Assembly: GCF_022605165.1 (NCBI RefSeq)
Contig: NC_063071.1
Location: 558,001-622,000, forward strand
Reading direction: 5' to 3'
DNA from: Purpureocillium takamizusanense
Lineage: Eukaryota > Ascomycota > Sordariomycetes > Hypocreales > Ophiocordycipitaceae
Length of the DNA: 64,000 nt
Shown: piece after piece, positions 21,896 through 33,323 of the stretch
Layout of the letters: each line of letters opens with the position of its first letter
How positions within the stretch are numbered: the stretch's first letter is position 1
The notes under the pieces: generated by a model
Told to the model about the DNA's origin: nothing
Database searches by the model: none
What the model saw: the letters and a program-made list of their open reading frames with translations, nothing else
Translations under genes and position numbers: made by a program

Positions 21896-22501
21896 TGTTG
21901 AACAGCTGTTGTTTTGGCTACTCTTAATGCCCAAACACGTCGTCAATGAATACGATGCTCGTTCCAGGGTGTCTTGACGGCAGCGGCGCGTTGCATACAA
22001 GTACGTTGTGCGCGAGTCGAATCGCAACGAGGTGCGCAAACGTGGACGCCGGCAGGTCGGGAGGTTTGTGAGCTCCGGCCCTCAGGGCTCCAATTAGGGG
22101 TCGAGGCGTCCCTGTGCCTGGGCTGTCATCCCATCGCGCATGCCACAGTGGCACAGACGGATCTGGAGCTGCGGGAGAGTGGAGCCCACTCCCCTGTATC
22201 GTAGGTGCTCAGGGTGCGCCACGCTCGTTCCAGTGCCTTGCACCACTCATCAACGGCCCAAGCCTCGGAGGAACCCCTAGGTACGAATGAAATGGCATTG
22301 ATGTCGGAGGAAGGAACGTCCAGGCACGGCCTGCTCAGCTTCTTCGAGAGTGAGCTACTATACGGCGACCTCAGGCATCAAGACACCATCAGGCAAGAAA
22401 CCGAGAAGTTCCGCTGAGTCCTGATTCACCATGTCCTCACACCCCACCCATCATTGTTCGGACACCGAACACCGACCTCTCCGCCGTGATCCGCCATCAC
22501 C
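21896..22501. other. Divergent promoter region of ERG7 and SPO11
   Basis: 606 nt between divergent starts. I saw no sterol-regulatory or meiotic element that I would defend. Confidence 0.4.
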
Positions 22502-24033
22502 ATGCCAGAACCGGTTGGAGCCGCTGCTGCTCCTGCGTACAACACCCGATCCCACACAGACGGCGCGTCCGCGTCACCCAACTCAGCCACAAGCGGGTTC
22601 CTAATAGCCCGCATGGAAGGCATCTTAGAGTCTGTCGCCGATGCTTTGTCCGGCGGTCACGAGCTTCAGCTCGAGCTCTTGACCCGCGGAAGCCAGCGTA
22701 TGCAAGAACTGTGCTTCCCTGGAAAGACTGTGTCCGAAGGTCAGAAGTTTGGTACGCAACCAATTGTGACCTTCCAATGAAACAGCATCTTGCAAGTCAT
22801 CTAATATTTCAGCCCGACTGCTTTTGATACTCCAACTGTCCCATAATGCCCTTGTGTCTGGTAGGATCCTGACCAAACGGTACGCTGTCAACGACCAGTC
22901 CCGAGGCGGGTCTTCGGCTGACTCAAAGCAGTCAAATATACTATCAGCACAAAGAGTTATTCGGAAAGCAGCGAGTGGTGGACGAGCTCGTAGACGACCT
23001 TGCCGCGACGCTGTCTGTGCAGCGACATGACTTGAACATCGTGCGTTCCTTGCTTGCACAGCAAATTAACTCCTCCGTTAATACCGTCAGGTCGCCACGG
23101 CAAAAGGCTTATGTTTTGGTCCGTTGGTAATCCATTTACATGATGGCACGGTGATTGATGCCTCGCTTGGGGATACGGTATGTTGTTGCTCCCAGGGCAG
23201 GCACAACGCTCATCGTTGACTACGTCAGGGCACGCCGATTCCTCTAGTCAGAGTCATCTCTGCCTTAGAGTGTCCATCGATTCGCTGGGTTTTGGTCGTC
23301 GAAAAAGACGTTTGTTTCGACATATTCTCGTGATACTCGCGTACTAATGTTCCCAGGCTATATTCCGGCCACTTGTCTCAACGGGTTTCTGGACAACGAC
23401 GCTGTGCGGACCAGGTTTGCTGATTACCGTGCGTCGCACCCACCATTGACAAAGCACGCATTTGACTGACTTACGCAGGCAAAGGGCTACCCTGACCTTA
23501 TCACGCGAAATTTCGTGAACCTGTTCTACTCCACGCATCCAGAAGTGCCCATCATCGTGCTCGCCGACTTTGACCCCGACGGCCTCAACATTTTTCGGTG
23601 TTACTGGCCAGACAACGAAAATTTGACCACAGGTGAACCTGGACATGGTGACCTAGGACTCCGTTTGCTCGGGGTAAAGTCGGACCACATCATTGACGTA
23701 CCAGCAGCCGACTCCGGCCAGACTCGAGTGAGTCAAGAATTTCTACCGGATCACCAGTCACCTTCAGCTAGTATACAGTATTCAGGCTCCGCAACTTCCG
23801 TGAATTGTCGTTTCCCGGCTCAAATACTGTCCGTTCGCGATCGTAAACATGTTAGAGGAACGCTCGCCAGGGTGTTGTCCCACAGTGGGGCTGAGGAAGA
23901 GGCGGTCGGCTTGGTACGCGAGCTGCAGGTCATGCTCATGATGGGGGTCAAAGCGGAGATGCAGTGGCTAGATGACTCGGGGGACATGACACAATGGCTG
24001 GAGGACAAGTTGACCATGCTACTTTCACCGTAG
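22502..24033 (+). CDS. SPO11: Spo11, meiotic topoisomerase VI-like nuclease
   Basis: Eight exons, 22502-22751, 22813-22879, 22929-23040, 23091-23177, 23229-23309, 23357-23428, 23479-23727 and 23779-24033, encode about 390 residues. It is the transesterase that makes meiotic double-strand breaks. Splicing restores the 5Y-CAP region with LTKRSQIYYQHKELFGKQ (catalytic Tyr at about 111), the hallmark FGP after CAP, and a Toprim fold: Glu197 in VVEKD, then ITAKGYPDLITRNF and the acidic pair Asp253/Asp255 in ADFDPDGLNIF. The tail has LSVRDRKHVRGTLARV and a Leu/Met-rich helix. No single frame spans the gene, so it is easily missed without splicing. The introns are 47-61 nt. The last intron (23728-23778) contains no stop and its acceptor is the least certain boundary. 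Confidence 0.92.
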
Positions 24034-24244
24034 GTCTGCCTCAAATGCGTCTGTCTGAACATGAAGCGTCGTATGAAGCGTCGGTAGTCCTGGGAAAATA
24101 GCTTACCCTAGATTTGAACCTCGGCACAGTGCGAAAAGTGCGGGGTGGCCATCTGCACAGTCCCCTCTCTTGTGGCCTCTCCTGCTCAAAATTTTGAGGC
24201 TCGCTCAATGCCACTGAGAGCATCACACATATGATCCAGTCGTC

Positions 24245-24885
24245 ATGGCGCCTCATCTCACCGAAGACGAGATCGATGATCTCATTTACTTCGCCCGTGC
24301 GGGCGAGAATGAGGATATGACGGAGACGTTGAAAACTCTGGCGGAGCGGGAAAAGGTCACGCCCGCTGAGATCCTCGTTGCGGCCCGTGACGAAGCCAAG
24401 TCCACGACGTTGCACATGGCGACCGGCAACGGCCATCTGGGTAAGTTGTGTCGGGCTTTCGCCGGACCTTTGCGAGCAAGGTATTGTGAGCCGCCGCTGA
24501 CAAAGGATCAGAAATGGTGCGTCGGCTCCTCGATGCGTTTGAGAGCCGACCAAAGGAGGAGAAGCAATCCTTTCTGGACGAGCCGAATGAGCATGGCAAC
24601 ACTGGGCTTCACTGGGCGGCCCTTGGAGGACACCTCGAGACGGTCAAGCTTCTGATGGAGCATGGCGCTTCGCCGGCTTTGGCCAACGAGCGTAATTACG
24701 TTCCCCTGGACCTCGCCAACTTCAACGACAAGCCCGAGATCGTCCAGTACTTTTTGTCATTTGCGGGAATGTTGGAAGAAAGCAACCAGGAGAGTGGCTT
24801 GAATGATGCGGCGGCGTCTATAGAGCTGGTGGATGGCGACGAAAGCAAGAAGGACGGTCCAGGGTCATCGGAATCGACTGCATGA
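24245..24885 (+). CDS. Ankyrin-repeat protein, Yar1-like
   Basis: Two exons, 24245-24440 and 24512-24885 (71-nt intron, GTAAGT to ATCAG, splitting a Glu codon), encode about 189 residues. An acidic helical start (LTEDEIDDLIYFARAGENEDM) leads into ankyrin repeats (STTLHMATGNGHLEMVRRLL, then GNTGLHWAALGGHLETVKLL and a third shorter unit), ending in an acidic/serine tail. This arrangement matches fungal Yar1, a small chaperone that holds ribosomal protein Rps3 before assembly. Small ankyrin proteins are easily confused, so the family call is firmer than the Yar1 assignment. Confidence 0.8.
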
Positions 24886-25872
24886 GTACGACGAACCATC
24901 GGGGGTTCATTGCCGCCCGCAGAGGCGCATTCACGCCCAACGAACCTCACTTGAGTCACGAGCATGATGACCCTGGGGAGAGGGCACGTTACATTAGTGG
25001 CGCTAGGCGATGCCACGGCCATGGGAAGCATCCGTCCCCCGGAGTCGGTACCGAGATAAGCGTCAACGGCCCGCCTCGCATGAACCGGGGAAATCGGCCA
25101 ATTCACCGACACGGGAAGCGAGGATGATGGGGAAAGACGACATGACGTGGTGCAGCGACGCGTCTGCGAGGCGCGACCGCTGCGACGAGCGCGAGACAGC
25201 AACGTCGGTCGCGCCAGCCGGCGACTCTGAGACCAGCACGGCGCATAGGCGAGGCAGAGGCCGCCGAGAGGACAGATAGAAGGCCAGACAGAACCTGGCG
25301 TAACAATTGATACAGACTGGTTGACGGTCTGGTAACGTACCTCTTGCGTCGCATCTCTGGGTTGGCGTCAAGGGACCTGTCCTTCCGATTGGAGTCGGCC
25401 ATGGCTCGAGATGGGGCCGACAGGGCATTATATCTCTGGAGTCACCCGACGCTGGCGCCGGGGCACCGGGTGCTCCCCAGATTTTCGCCATCAGGTGGCA
25501 TTACATCGCGCGCCGCCGAGCCCTGGTTTGTCAAGGACTCGAGAGAGTCGAGATTGGCGAGGGCGGGGTGGCGCAACCCCCCACGCTACACCTCGCCGTT
25601 CCCGGGTTCCGACGGGCTCCAGTTCGTGGGGGTCACCCCGGATCCCCAACAACGTGGGAGGAGCTGCACCCCGCGAACCCCATGCATCTCTGTTCCTCTT
25701 GCATCCAAGCCCCCCGTGTCGCTGTCTCGCCGTGGTAAATTAACCAGCGTCTCATTCGTTCCAGGGGTCGAGCACGAGCTCGACAGAAGTGGTCGCGGCC
25801 TACAAACCTGCGCACGACCCCCATCGATCATCGGCGAGTTGTGCCGTGCCTCGTGCACAAAGACATGTCTTG
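24886..25872. other. Intergenic/leader region of the C2H2 regulator
   Basis: About 1 kb. The open frames on both strands lack motifs. The region is taken as promoter and leader of the gene at 25873. Confidence 0.4.
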
Positions 25873-28546
25873 ATGGCGTCCCCGGAGGAGCCCACGACCA
25901 ACGGCGGCAGCGCTGCCGCGGGATACAAGCGAGCGAGCCGCAAGGGAGCGCCGCGCCGTTTCACCTGCGAGCACCCGGGCTGCGACAAGATATACTCGCG
26001 GGCCGAGCACCTGCAGCGCCACCAACTGAACCGTGAGCATCCCATTCCCCTTCCTGTGGGCTTCCGTGTCTCAACCGCGCTGACAATCTGCTGCTTCGCG
26101 CAACGATGCAGATAACCCCAAAGAGATATTCCGCTGCGACATTGGCGACTGCGACCAAAAGTTTGTGCGCCTCGACCTGCTGGCGCGCCACAAGAAGCGC
26201 CATACCTCGTCTTATACCCCGCGCAACAGGATACCAAGCTTCGACGCCCCGGGCGAGCGGACGAGAATATCGACGGCCCACGTAAAGGCGCGCCAAAATG
26301 GGCACACAAGAGGCTCCTTCTCCCATCATCACCCGCCGCCGTCGGCCGGCCCGCACGATGCTGCCATCCTCCTGACTCCCGACTCGAACACGGCCGCAAC
26401 ACCAGCGCCGCTGCAACATCCGCTCTCCGGCAGGGCTGCCGGTCCCGGCGCCACTTGGACGTCGCCCATAGATGAGCGCGCGCCGACCAGCATGATACCT
26501 CACAGACAGAGCTTTTATGAGGGCGACACGGCGGCGTTACCAGAGCCTTCCGCCATGGTCGCATTCTCCAACGTTGCATACCCCGCGGACGACCACCTGG
26601 CTCAAGGCAACTTTGCCGCCTGGTTGTTTGATCCGCAAACTACCTACAATGACTTCAGTGTCGCCAGTCTTCCCTTCCTTGAGGGTGGGCTGGAGTCGAC
26701 CTTTAACAACAACATACACTACGACTACGAGTCGTTAAACAGTCTCTCTCCGATGGAGCAGACCGCCCGTCCATCTGATGCGTGCGACGACTGGATCACA
26801 GAGTCCCGTCGGCAAGACCTTCTGTACTGGATCCAGGTATTCCGCAAGAAGCAGCCTCGGTATGAGACCCTCATGCCCAATCTTGTGCAGGAGAGCGGCG
26901 GCGATCTCCCCGCACTCAACGTCGACATGATGCGAGACTGTCTGAAGGAATTCTGGGACAATGTGTCACCACGGCTTCCTATTATACACCAACATACCTT
27001 CTCCGCAAACCGATGCCCTATATTCCTTCTGCTCGTCATGATCTCTCTCGGCGCCGCGTCTCTACGCAGCAGGGACAACAGCGGGCGGCTGTCCGAGTAT
27101 GGCGCATTTGCCGACGTCATCATCGCAAGTGTTCGGTGGGAGATTCTCACATCCGACGACTCGGCGCCGCCCATAGGCTTGTGGGTTGCTCAAGCGTTGC
27201 TTCTACTAGAGTTTTATGAGAAGCTGTACACGTCCAGAAGATTGCACGAAAGGGCACACATTTACCATTCGGCCTTCTTGACCCTACTTCGCCGTGGAAG
27301 TCCGTTGATAGGAAGAACGGGCAGCGAATCACCTCCAGAATCGGACGGCTTGGGTGCAGAGCGCGACGCGCCGAGCATGGCGCTCGATTCCCGAACCTGG
27401 TGGATACGCTGGGCTGAGACGGAGTCCATGCATCGGGTGGTGTTTGCTGCCTTCATGCTCGACATAATACACGCCGCAATGTTTGGCCACACGGCTGATA
27501 TGGCGGCCCACGAGATTCGCCTGCCGTTGCCGTGTGACGACAACCTCTGGACGGCGAGCAGCCCGGACGTCGTGCGTCAGCTGGATGCCAACTTCCGCAT
27601 GTACGGCGTCAAGCAAGTTTCTTTCTTGGACGGCTTGAAGAGTGCATTGCACGGCAAGGAGGTCAAGACGCATTCGTTCGGGCGCATGATTATTATCTCG
27701 GGGTTGCTGAGCGTGGGCTGGCATCTCAGTCACAAAGAGACGCATCTCAAATGGCTGGACCTGCGAACCCCCTCAACAGAGACCCAGGATAACTGGCGCA
27801 AGATGCTCCTCAAAGCGTTTGGGAACTGGAAGGAAAGCTTCGACGTGGCCATGTCTGATTCCATTACGGACGCGCCTGGACACCGACCTGTTCCGAACGG
27901 GCCGATCAATAGTGCCTCGCTTCTCTTCCACCTCGCGCACATCAGTCTCCACGCCGATATCGTGGACTGCCAAGTCTTCGCGGGCGCAAAACGACTCCTC
28001 GGACGCAAGGTCTCTGCGAGAGATTACACCAACGCCGTCAAACGAATGAGCGCGTGGGCCAAACAGGCATCGACACGGCATGCGATCCTCCATGCCTTCA
28101 AGCTGCTCTATCGTGTGCTGGTGGACCCCCACCCAACTCGGCGTCGCAACAACAGCAGCCCGCACTCTCCAGACTCACCAGCGGTGCAATACTCGCTGCG
28201 CAACGAGACCGACCCGCACCGACCATGGATCATGTACTACGCCGTATTGTCCGTGTGGGCGTTCGTTCAAGCGGTTGGCCGACCGCCGGGCAAGGGGTTC
28301 CCCTTGCGACCGTCGCAAATGGGCCAGAGCACCTACGCGCGCATGGCCGAGTACCTATCCGGCGTGGCGATGCTGCCGGAGCTGGATGAGGCGACGGCGG
28401 CGATGCTGCACGAGGGTCTGCCGGAGCTTTTGGATGTAATGGAGGGCATCTTGGAAGAGGCGGACACGGAGTTGTTGGTGGAGGCTAGAGAGAGACTCAG
28501 CGTGTGCAGGGACATGCTTCTCGGGGGGGCGAGGCGGACGGATTAA
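25873..28546 (+). CDS. C2H2 zinc-finger transcription factor with fungal regulatory domain
   Basis: Two exons, 25873-26032 and 26112-28546, encode about 864 residues. The 79-nt intron (GTGAGC to ATGCAG) falls between the two fingers. Finger 1 is FTCEHPGCDKIYSRAEHLQRH and finger 2 is FRCDIGDCDQKFVRLDLLARH, spliced through LNHNPKEI. A basic Ser/Pro linker leads to the fungal-specific transcription factor domain (PF04082-like) with FWDNVSPRLPIIHQHTF, LLEFYEKLYTSRRLHERAHIYHS and WIRWAETESMHRVVFAAFMLD. Paired C2H2 fingers plus this domain define a common filamentous-fungus regulator class; targets cannot be inferred. It is isolated from obvious structural genes. The start ATG at 25873 is the first in frame, preceded only by non-ATG codons. 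Confidence 0.88.
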
Positions 28547-29010
28547 AGTCGCGCTGACGTGTATCATACCTGTAGTGATGACTATGACGGATGAGATGGG
28601 ACATGATAGAAAAGTAGCGTTTGCCATCCATATATCCAATGAAGCCGCAGGTCTTCTATGATGACCCTCTGCAGGGTGCTGCGCGTAGATGGGTATTCCC
28701 AAAAGCTCACACACAGCGGAGGACTGGATGGCGCTGCTACCCTGTTACAGTCTTCGGTCAACATGGTGGCGGCCGCGCGGTGCGTTTGCTTGGAAGTGGA
28801 GAGTCGGCGAGTTTCCGGTGACATTTGGGATTATATGTATAGCACGACGTGACGGCAGACTGGGAAACTTTGTGACTCCAAGCTGTGCGCATCCTCACTC
28901 CGGGCTCTATGAGGCCAGGCCATTTACTCGATTGTTTCCTCGTTCTTATACCCTGTTCCACGGCATATCGTGCTTATACGTGTCCGAATCGATCTGCCTC
29001 GCTCGCAACC
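28547..29010. other. Intergenic space upstream of the methyltransferase
   Basis: 464 nt of presumed promoter. Nothing else was recognised. Confidence 0.4.
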
Positions 29011-30007
29011 ATGGCGCATCATCATCAGTGCAACCACGACCACCAGGTGCATCATCAGCATCACCACCACCACCACGTGCACTCTAATGAGACTCCGGAC
29101 AAGACGTTGGGAGAGAAAAACAAGGAGCATTTTGAGTACGTGACACCAAGCATGCCCGACGAGACTCTACCAGCGGACTGATGACGGAATGGGATTGAAG
29201 CCATGTCGCGGCCACCATCTTCGACACTCCCTGGGTGGCTAAACTCGGCGAGCAAGTCACTCAGGAGCTTCGTGAGAATTTTGCGTGGTTCGGCGTGAGG
29301 GCGGGAAGCGCGGGCTCAGCAACTAAGATGCTGGACTATGCTTGTGGCAGTGGCGTCGTGTCTCGAGTAAGTCTCACATGTGCTCCGGTTTCGCCGCATG
29401 GGTACCTGGACATTGCCCTAACCAGATCCCTCTCTCGCTCTCTCGCTAGGCTCTCGCGTCCCATGTGTCCGTCGTCCGAGGAATAGACATTTCCTCAGCC
29501 ATGGTCACACAGTACAACACGCTCGCAGAGAAGGCAGGATTCCCGCCGGAGACGATGCGGGCCGTGCACGGCGACCTGCTCGACGGCGACGCCACCCCGT
29601 CGCCGGAGCTGGCCGAGACCGCCGCCGCAACCGCCGAGTTCAGCGGCTTCGACCTCGCGGTGATGAGCCTCGCGCTGCATCACGTCGCGGACGTCGACGC
29701 GATGGTCCAGCGCCTGGCGGACCGGCTCGTCGACGGGGGCGTTCTAGTCATTGTGGACTGGATGAGCGAGGAGGCGAGCGTTGAGGGGTGGAAGAAATTT
29801 GTAGATGCGGACAGGGACGAGGATCTACCGGCGCGTCAGACGGTGAGCAGGATGGGGTTCAGCGAGAGGCCGCTGCGAGAGACGTTTGAGAAGGCGGGAC
29901 TGAAGAAGGGCTGGGGGTGGAGAGCGTTTGTGGAGGAGTCGGAGGTGCCTAGCACGGTTGGCGGCAGGTTGCGTGGGTTCATGGCCAAGGGGGTGAAGGG
30001 GGCGTGA
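29011..30007 (+). CDS. SAM-dependent class I methyltransferase with His-rich N-terminus
   Basis: Three exons, 29011-29135, 29201-29366 and 29450-30007, encode about 282 residues. The core is a Methyltransf_25/11-type Rossmann fold: MLDYACGSGVVSRAL (SAM motif I, complete only after splicing), GIDISSAMVTQYN (motif post-I), FDLAVMSLALHHVADV (motif IV) and LVDGGVLVIVDW. Related fungal proteins are annotated as ubiquinone/menaquinone-type or small-molecule methyltransferases; the substrate is unknown. The first 24 residues contain 14 histidines, including six in a row, and one cysteine, far beyond what a methyltransferase needs. The start is supported by a clean ACCATGG context. The upstream non-ATG frame is not used. 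Confidence 0.85.
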
Positions 30008-30348
30008 AGAGCGGCTCTTGACAGGTGGTTGACGAAGGGCAGAGAGACATGGTCTCGTCGTTTATGTTGTCGATTATGTTGTCGAGCAGATCACGTTGTA
30101 TGCGAGTCAGAAGAATGATGGGATTGCGAGAGGGCATCTGGTAATCTGCACCTGCACTATGAAATGTTCCAGTAGGGACGCGTATCGTAATTTTGAACAT
30201 TAGAAGACAGCGGTTATGTTACAGTATATACATGGGTGATATAGGTGATGCCTGCACTTGTCAAGACACCAAGGAAGCCACCCAGTTGAGATCAGTCTCA
30301 CTCTTCCGGGTACTAACGTACATGTAGTAATAAACCCCCACCCGCGCC
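30008..30348. other. Convergent 3' region
   Basis: 341 nt between the methyltransferase (+) and muramidase (-) stops. Only 3'UTR sequence is expected. Confidence 0.45.
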
Positions 30349-31211
30349 TCAGCCGGTCGTGGCGAGCTTCTTCAGCGCCGCAGAATCCCCGTTGAACCTG
30401 TCCGAGTCGCCTCCCCAGGGGGCGTGGTTGTCGTACTGCCAGATGGCGTGCCTCTTCCAGCCGCCTGGCAGGGGCCCGATCTCGCCGGCGTAGTGGGCGA
30501 GGACGAGCGGGCACTTGTCCTTGAAGGCCTGGCTGTTGCCCGTGCACGCCTTCCACCAGGCCGGCCCCGTGTAGATCATGGGGTAGCGCTTGGTCGCCTT
30601 GTGGTACGTGTCGACGAACTCGGCGATCCAGGCGACCATGGCCTTGGCGGACATGCCGTAGCACTGCGGGTGCCCGTTGGTCGCCTCGAGGTCCATCATG
30701 CCCGGCAGGGTGATGCCGTCGTTGGACCAGCCGCCCCCGTGCTTGAGGAAGAAGCTCGCCTGCGTCGACGCCCGGGCCCCGTCCGGCCGGCAGAAGTGGT
30801 ACCCGCCGCGGATGAGCTTGGCCTTGGTGGCCCCCGCGTGGAACTTGCTGAAGTTGGGGTCGACGAATGTCGAGCCCTCGGTGGCCTGTGTGTTGGAGAG
30901 GGGGGATTCCCTGTTAGCCAAACGTACGCCTTGTTCATTCATGTATGTTGTAGTACGTATGTTGTTTCGCTCCGCCCCCACGACTCCGTTGTGGCGTGGG
31001 ATCAATAATTTCCGAGCATTCACTTCGTCGCACGTACCTTCATGATGACAAAGCGCGCGCCGTCCTTGTACGCCTTGTTGAAGTCGACCGACTTTTGGTG
31101 ATTTGAAACGTCAAAGCCTTTGACGTTGGCGGCGCGCTGTTCGATCGGTGTGGCGGCGGCGGAACCAACAAGGGCGAGCAGCCCCGCGGCAAGGACACTC
31201 AAAGACTTCAT
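30349..31211 (-). CDS. Secreted GH25 muramidase (Chalaropsis-type lysozyme)
   Basis: Two exons, 31211-31038 and 30885-30349 (152-nt intron), encode about 236 residues. A signal peptide of about 20 residues (MKSLSVLAAGLLALVGSAAA) is followed by the GH25 barrel: VKGFDVSNHQ (Asp34), GARFVIMKATEGSTFVDPNF, GGYHFCRP and the catalytic DxE pair in MMDLEATNG (Asp123, Glu125), then PMIYTGPAWW and WKRHAIWQYDNHAPWGGDSDRFNG. GH25 enzymes cleave the N-acetylmuramic acid-N-acetylglucosamine bond of bacterial peptidoglycan. Fungi lack peptidoglycan, so the likely role is attack on competing bacteria or feeding on them. Four cysteines may form disulfides. Length and domain are complete. Confidence 0.93.
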
Positions 31212-32621
31212 CGTATGTACAGTACAGTTTTCTTTGTATATAGCGCTTTATCTGGACATCTAAGAGAGAATACAAAGCAAACGCTGGTCATGTGTCTTCA
31301 TTCCATCGCTTCTTTATGTACCGGGACAGCCTTTGATCAATCTCGTCGCAACAAGACTGACTGCAGTCTGGTACACCTTTCACGGGGAGGCTACTATTTT
31401 GGGAAACATGAACGCCGTTGCTGGTCTTGTGCTACACACATGCACTAACTTACCTAGTCGAGGTACCAAATGTCAGCCCGCGGAACGGAGGAGTGATCGA
31501 CGAGAAATAAGCAGCCGCAACGCAGCGCCAGCTCCGATTTGGCTTTGCGATCAGCTGGGATCGACGCCATGTTTGCCAAGATTGGACTGCAGTTCGATGT
31601 CATCCAGGCACGGGCTCGGGGCCCAACTTGTCCATGCTTACAGTATACAGTGATGAGTGAATTCATTGTCCCGTGTGGTGGATAGAGCTGAGGCGCGCGC
31701 ATATGCCGCCTTTTGGAATTGCGAGCACTCCGAATTGGGTCTGGTGCTCAAGGTGTAACCTGTGGACGGCCCCGTCCGAATTAAAGGCACGTGTCGAACC
31801 CAACTGACTTTGGCTGGCCGTTTTTGTGTCACGCACATTAGCGCGTGGCTTCGGTGGCAATGAACGTTGTACAGCTTCTTCAGACTTGCCGTAGCATTTC
31901 GTCTCACGTCGCACAGCTGGGGGCAACGCACAACATATCCAGTTCGCATGTCAAGGGTCTCAAAGGGCATGTATCACAGCACCCGGGCGCCCTTGTAGGG
32001 TCACCCTTGCGAAAATCCCCGCGTCTCATTCACGGGATATGGAGCTTGGCTGAGTGTTGGGCACCAAACTCGAAGACCTCAGTCAAGTTCCATGCGGGAT
32101 CCAACGCCATGTTGTATCGCTCAACGTAGTTGCAGCCGTGATTCAAGTCGTATGTGATCAGCGGCGGCACTCAAGCGTATGTATATTAAGACGCTTAGTG
32201 GTACAGTAACATCCTTCTTCGGCAACCTGTCGCAACTACATCCGAACACTTGTTCTTGTTCCACGTCCCGTTGCCTTGAGGAGCAGAGTGACGCAAGGGG
32301 GATGTGGGGGACGGGGGAGCCTGCGGCCTCCTGTTGGTGAGGCGACTCTATGATTTTGCATCGCCTATTCGTTTCCAAGGGATGAATTTAGAGATAGCCA
32401 GAGGCTGAGCTGGCTCAATCCGTGCGCCAAAGGTTGGAGCCACACTGCCGCTAGCTTTCAGCTGGCTGAACTGCCAGAGGCCGAAGGTCACAGTCAAGAC
32501 CGGCGGGGACTTCGTTCCTCAAGGCTTCCCTTACGCAAGGCTAGCATGGCGACCGAGCCTGGCGACTACCCTCAGCTATGCGCGTTCCCTAATCTCCGGA
32601 AGACTTGCGTCTTCGAAGCTG
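31212..32621. other. Intergenic region, nothing recognised
   Basis: 1.4 kb between the muramidase promoter side and the end of the orphan gene. Only short, motif-free frames were seen. A TATATA stretch (31238-31243) lies about 27 nt upstream of the muramidase ATG, too close to call a TATA box with confidence. Confidence 0.4.
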
Positions 32622-33323
32622 TCACCAGGCTTTGGCAAGGATCGGGAGCCAGCTGTTCAGAATGGCGGACAGCTCATTCGCCGAGCTGTCCATGCCTAAA
32701 TGCACCGCCATGACCCGCAACGTGACCAGCGAGATGGCGACCGAATACGCGGCCTGCTGCTCTTCTGAGAACAAGCCAAAGTTGGCCTGCACAACCACGT
32801 CTAGCTTCAGGAACCCCTCAAACGCCTTCTTATACGCATCGTAAAGAAATTCCCGGCATGGCTGGGTCTGTCCGCCGCAGAACTCGCAATTGGGCATGTC
32901 GGCCCTCGAACATCCGTGCTCCGGCTCTAGCACCAGCATGGCCGCGCGAGCTAACCCGAAAACCGTCATACCTGTGGTCTCGGGGAGCTTTCCAAATGGC
33001 GTTTTACTCGCGTCCTGGCAATTCCACACAAACTCGATGCCGGTGGTCTTCTCAAAGCTCAAGAACTTGTCCGTGAGCATGAGGTTGACCTGGACGTAGC
33101 CCTCCGAATGTGAGGAGAACTTTGTGAGATCCGCCTTGCCGCCCGGGCCGATGAGCCCCAGCATGCCCCCATCGATCCAGCATCTGATCGCCGAGGCACG
33201 CCCGGTGCTTACCATCTTCTTGAGAGTATCGCAACAGACTACGGGACAATGAGGCCACTCTTCAGAGCTTTGACCGTGTGTCAGGCCGCGGACGAAGCCC
33301 TTGCAGAACATGCGAAGGGCCAT
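32622..33323 (-). CDS. Hypothetical protein, 233 residues, family not recognised
   Basis: A single uninterrupted frame begins with a true ATG at 33323. There is no signal peptide and no clear membrane segment. It is moderately cysteine-rich, with clusters CPVVCC near the N-terminus and CSRADMPNCEFCGGQTQPC in the middle, where spacing could suit metal binding. The C-terminal third is predicted helical (FLYDAYKKAFEGFLKL, AAYSVAISLVTLRVMAVHLG). It could be a lineage-restricted protein or the surviving part of a larger gene. No splice extension was evident upstream, where the next kilobase holds no matching frame. I do not assign a function. Confidence 0.5.
   Translation of the reverse strand: MALRMFCKGFVRGLTHGQSSEEWPHCPVVCCDTLKKMVSTGRASAIRCWIDGGMLGLIGPGGKADLTKFSSHSEGYVQVNLMLTDKFLSFEKTTGIEFVWNCQDASKTPFGKLPETTGMTVFGLARAAMLVLEPEHGCSRADMPNCEFCGGQTQPCREFLYDAYKKAFEGFLKLDVVVQANFGLFSEEQQAAYSVAISLVTLRVMAVHLGMDSSANELSAILNSWLPILAKAW

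Noticed and set aside
24095..24130. tRNA T-loop-like sequence (GGTTCAAATC on the minus strand)
   Set aside because: The stem bases do not pair properly and no anticodon or acceptor stem could be found on the 5' side.
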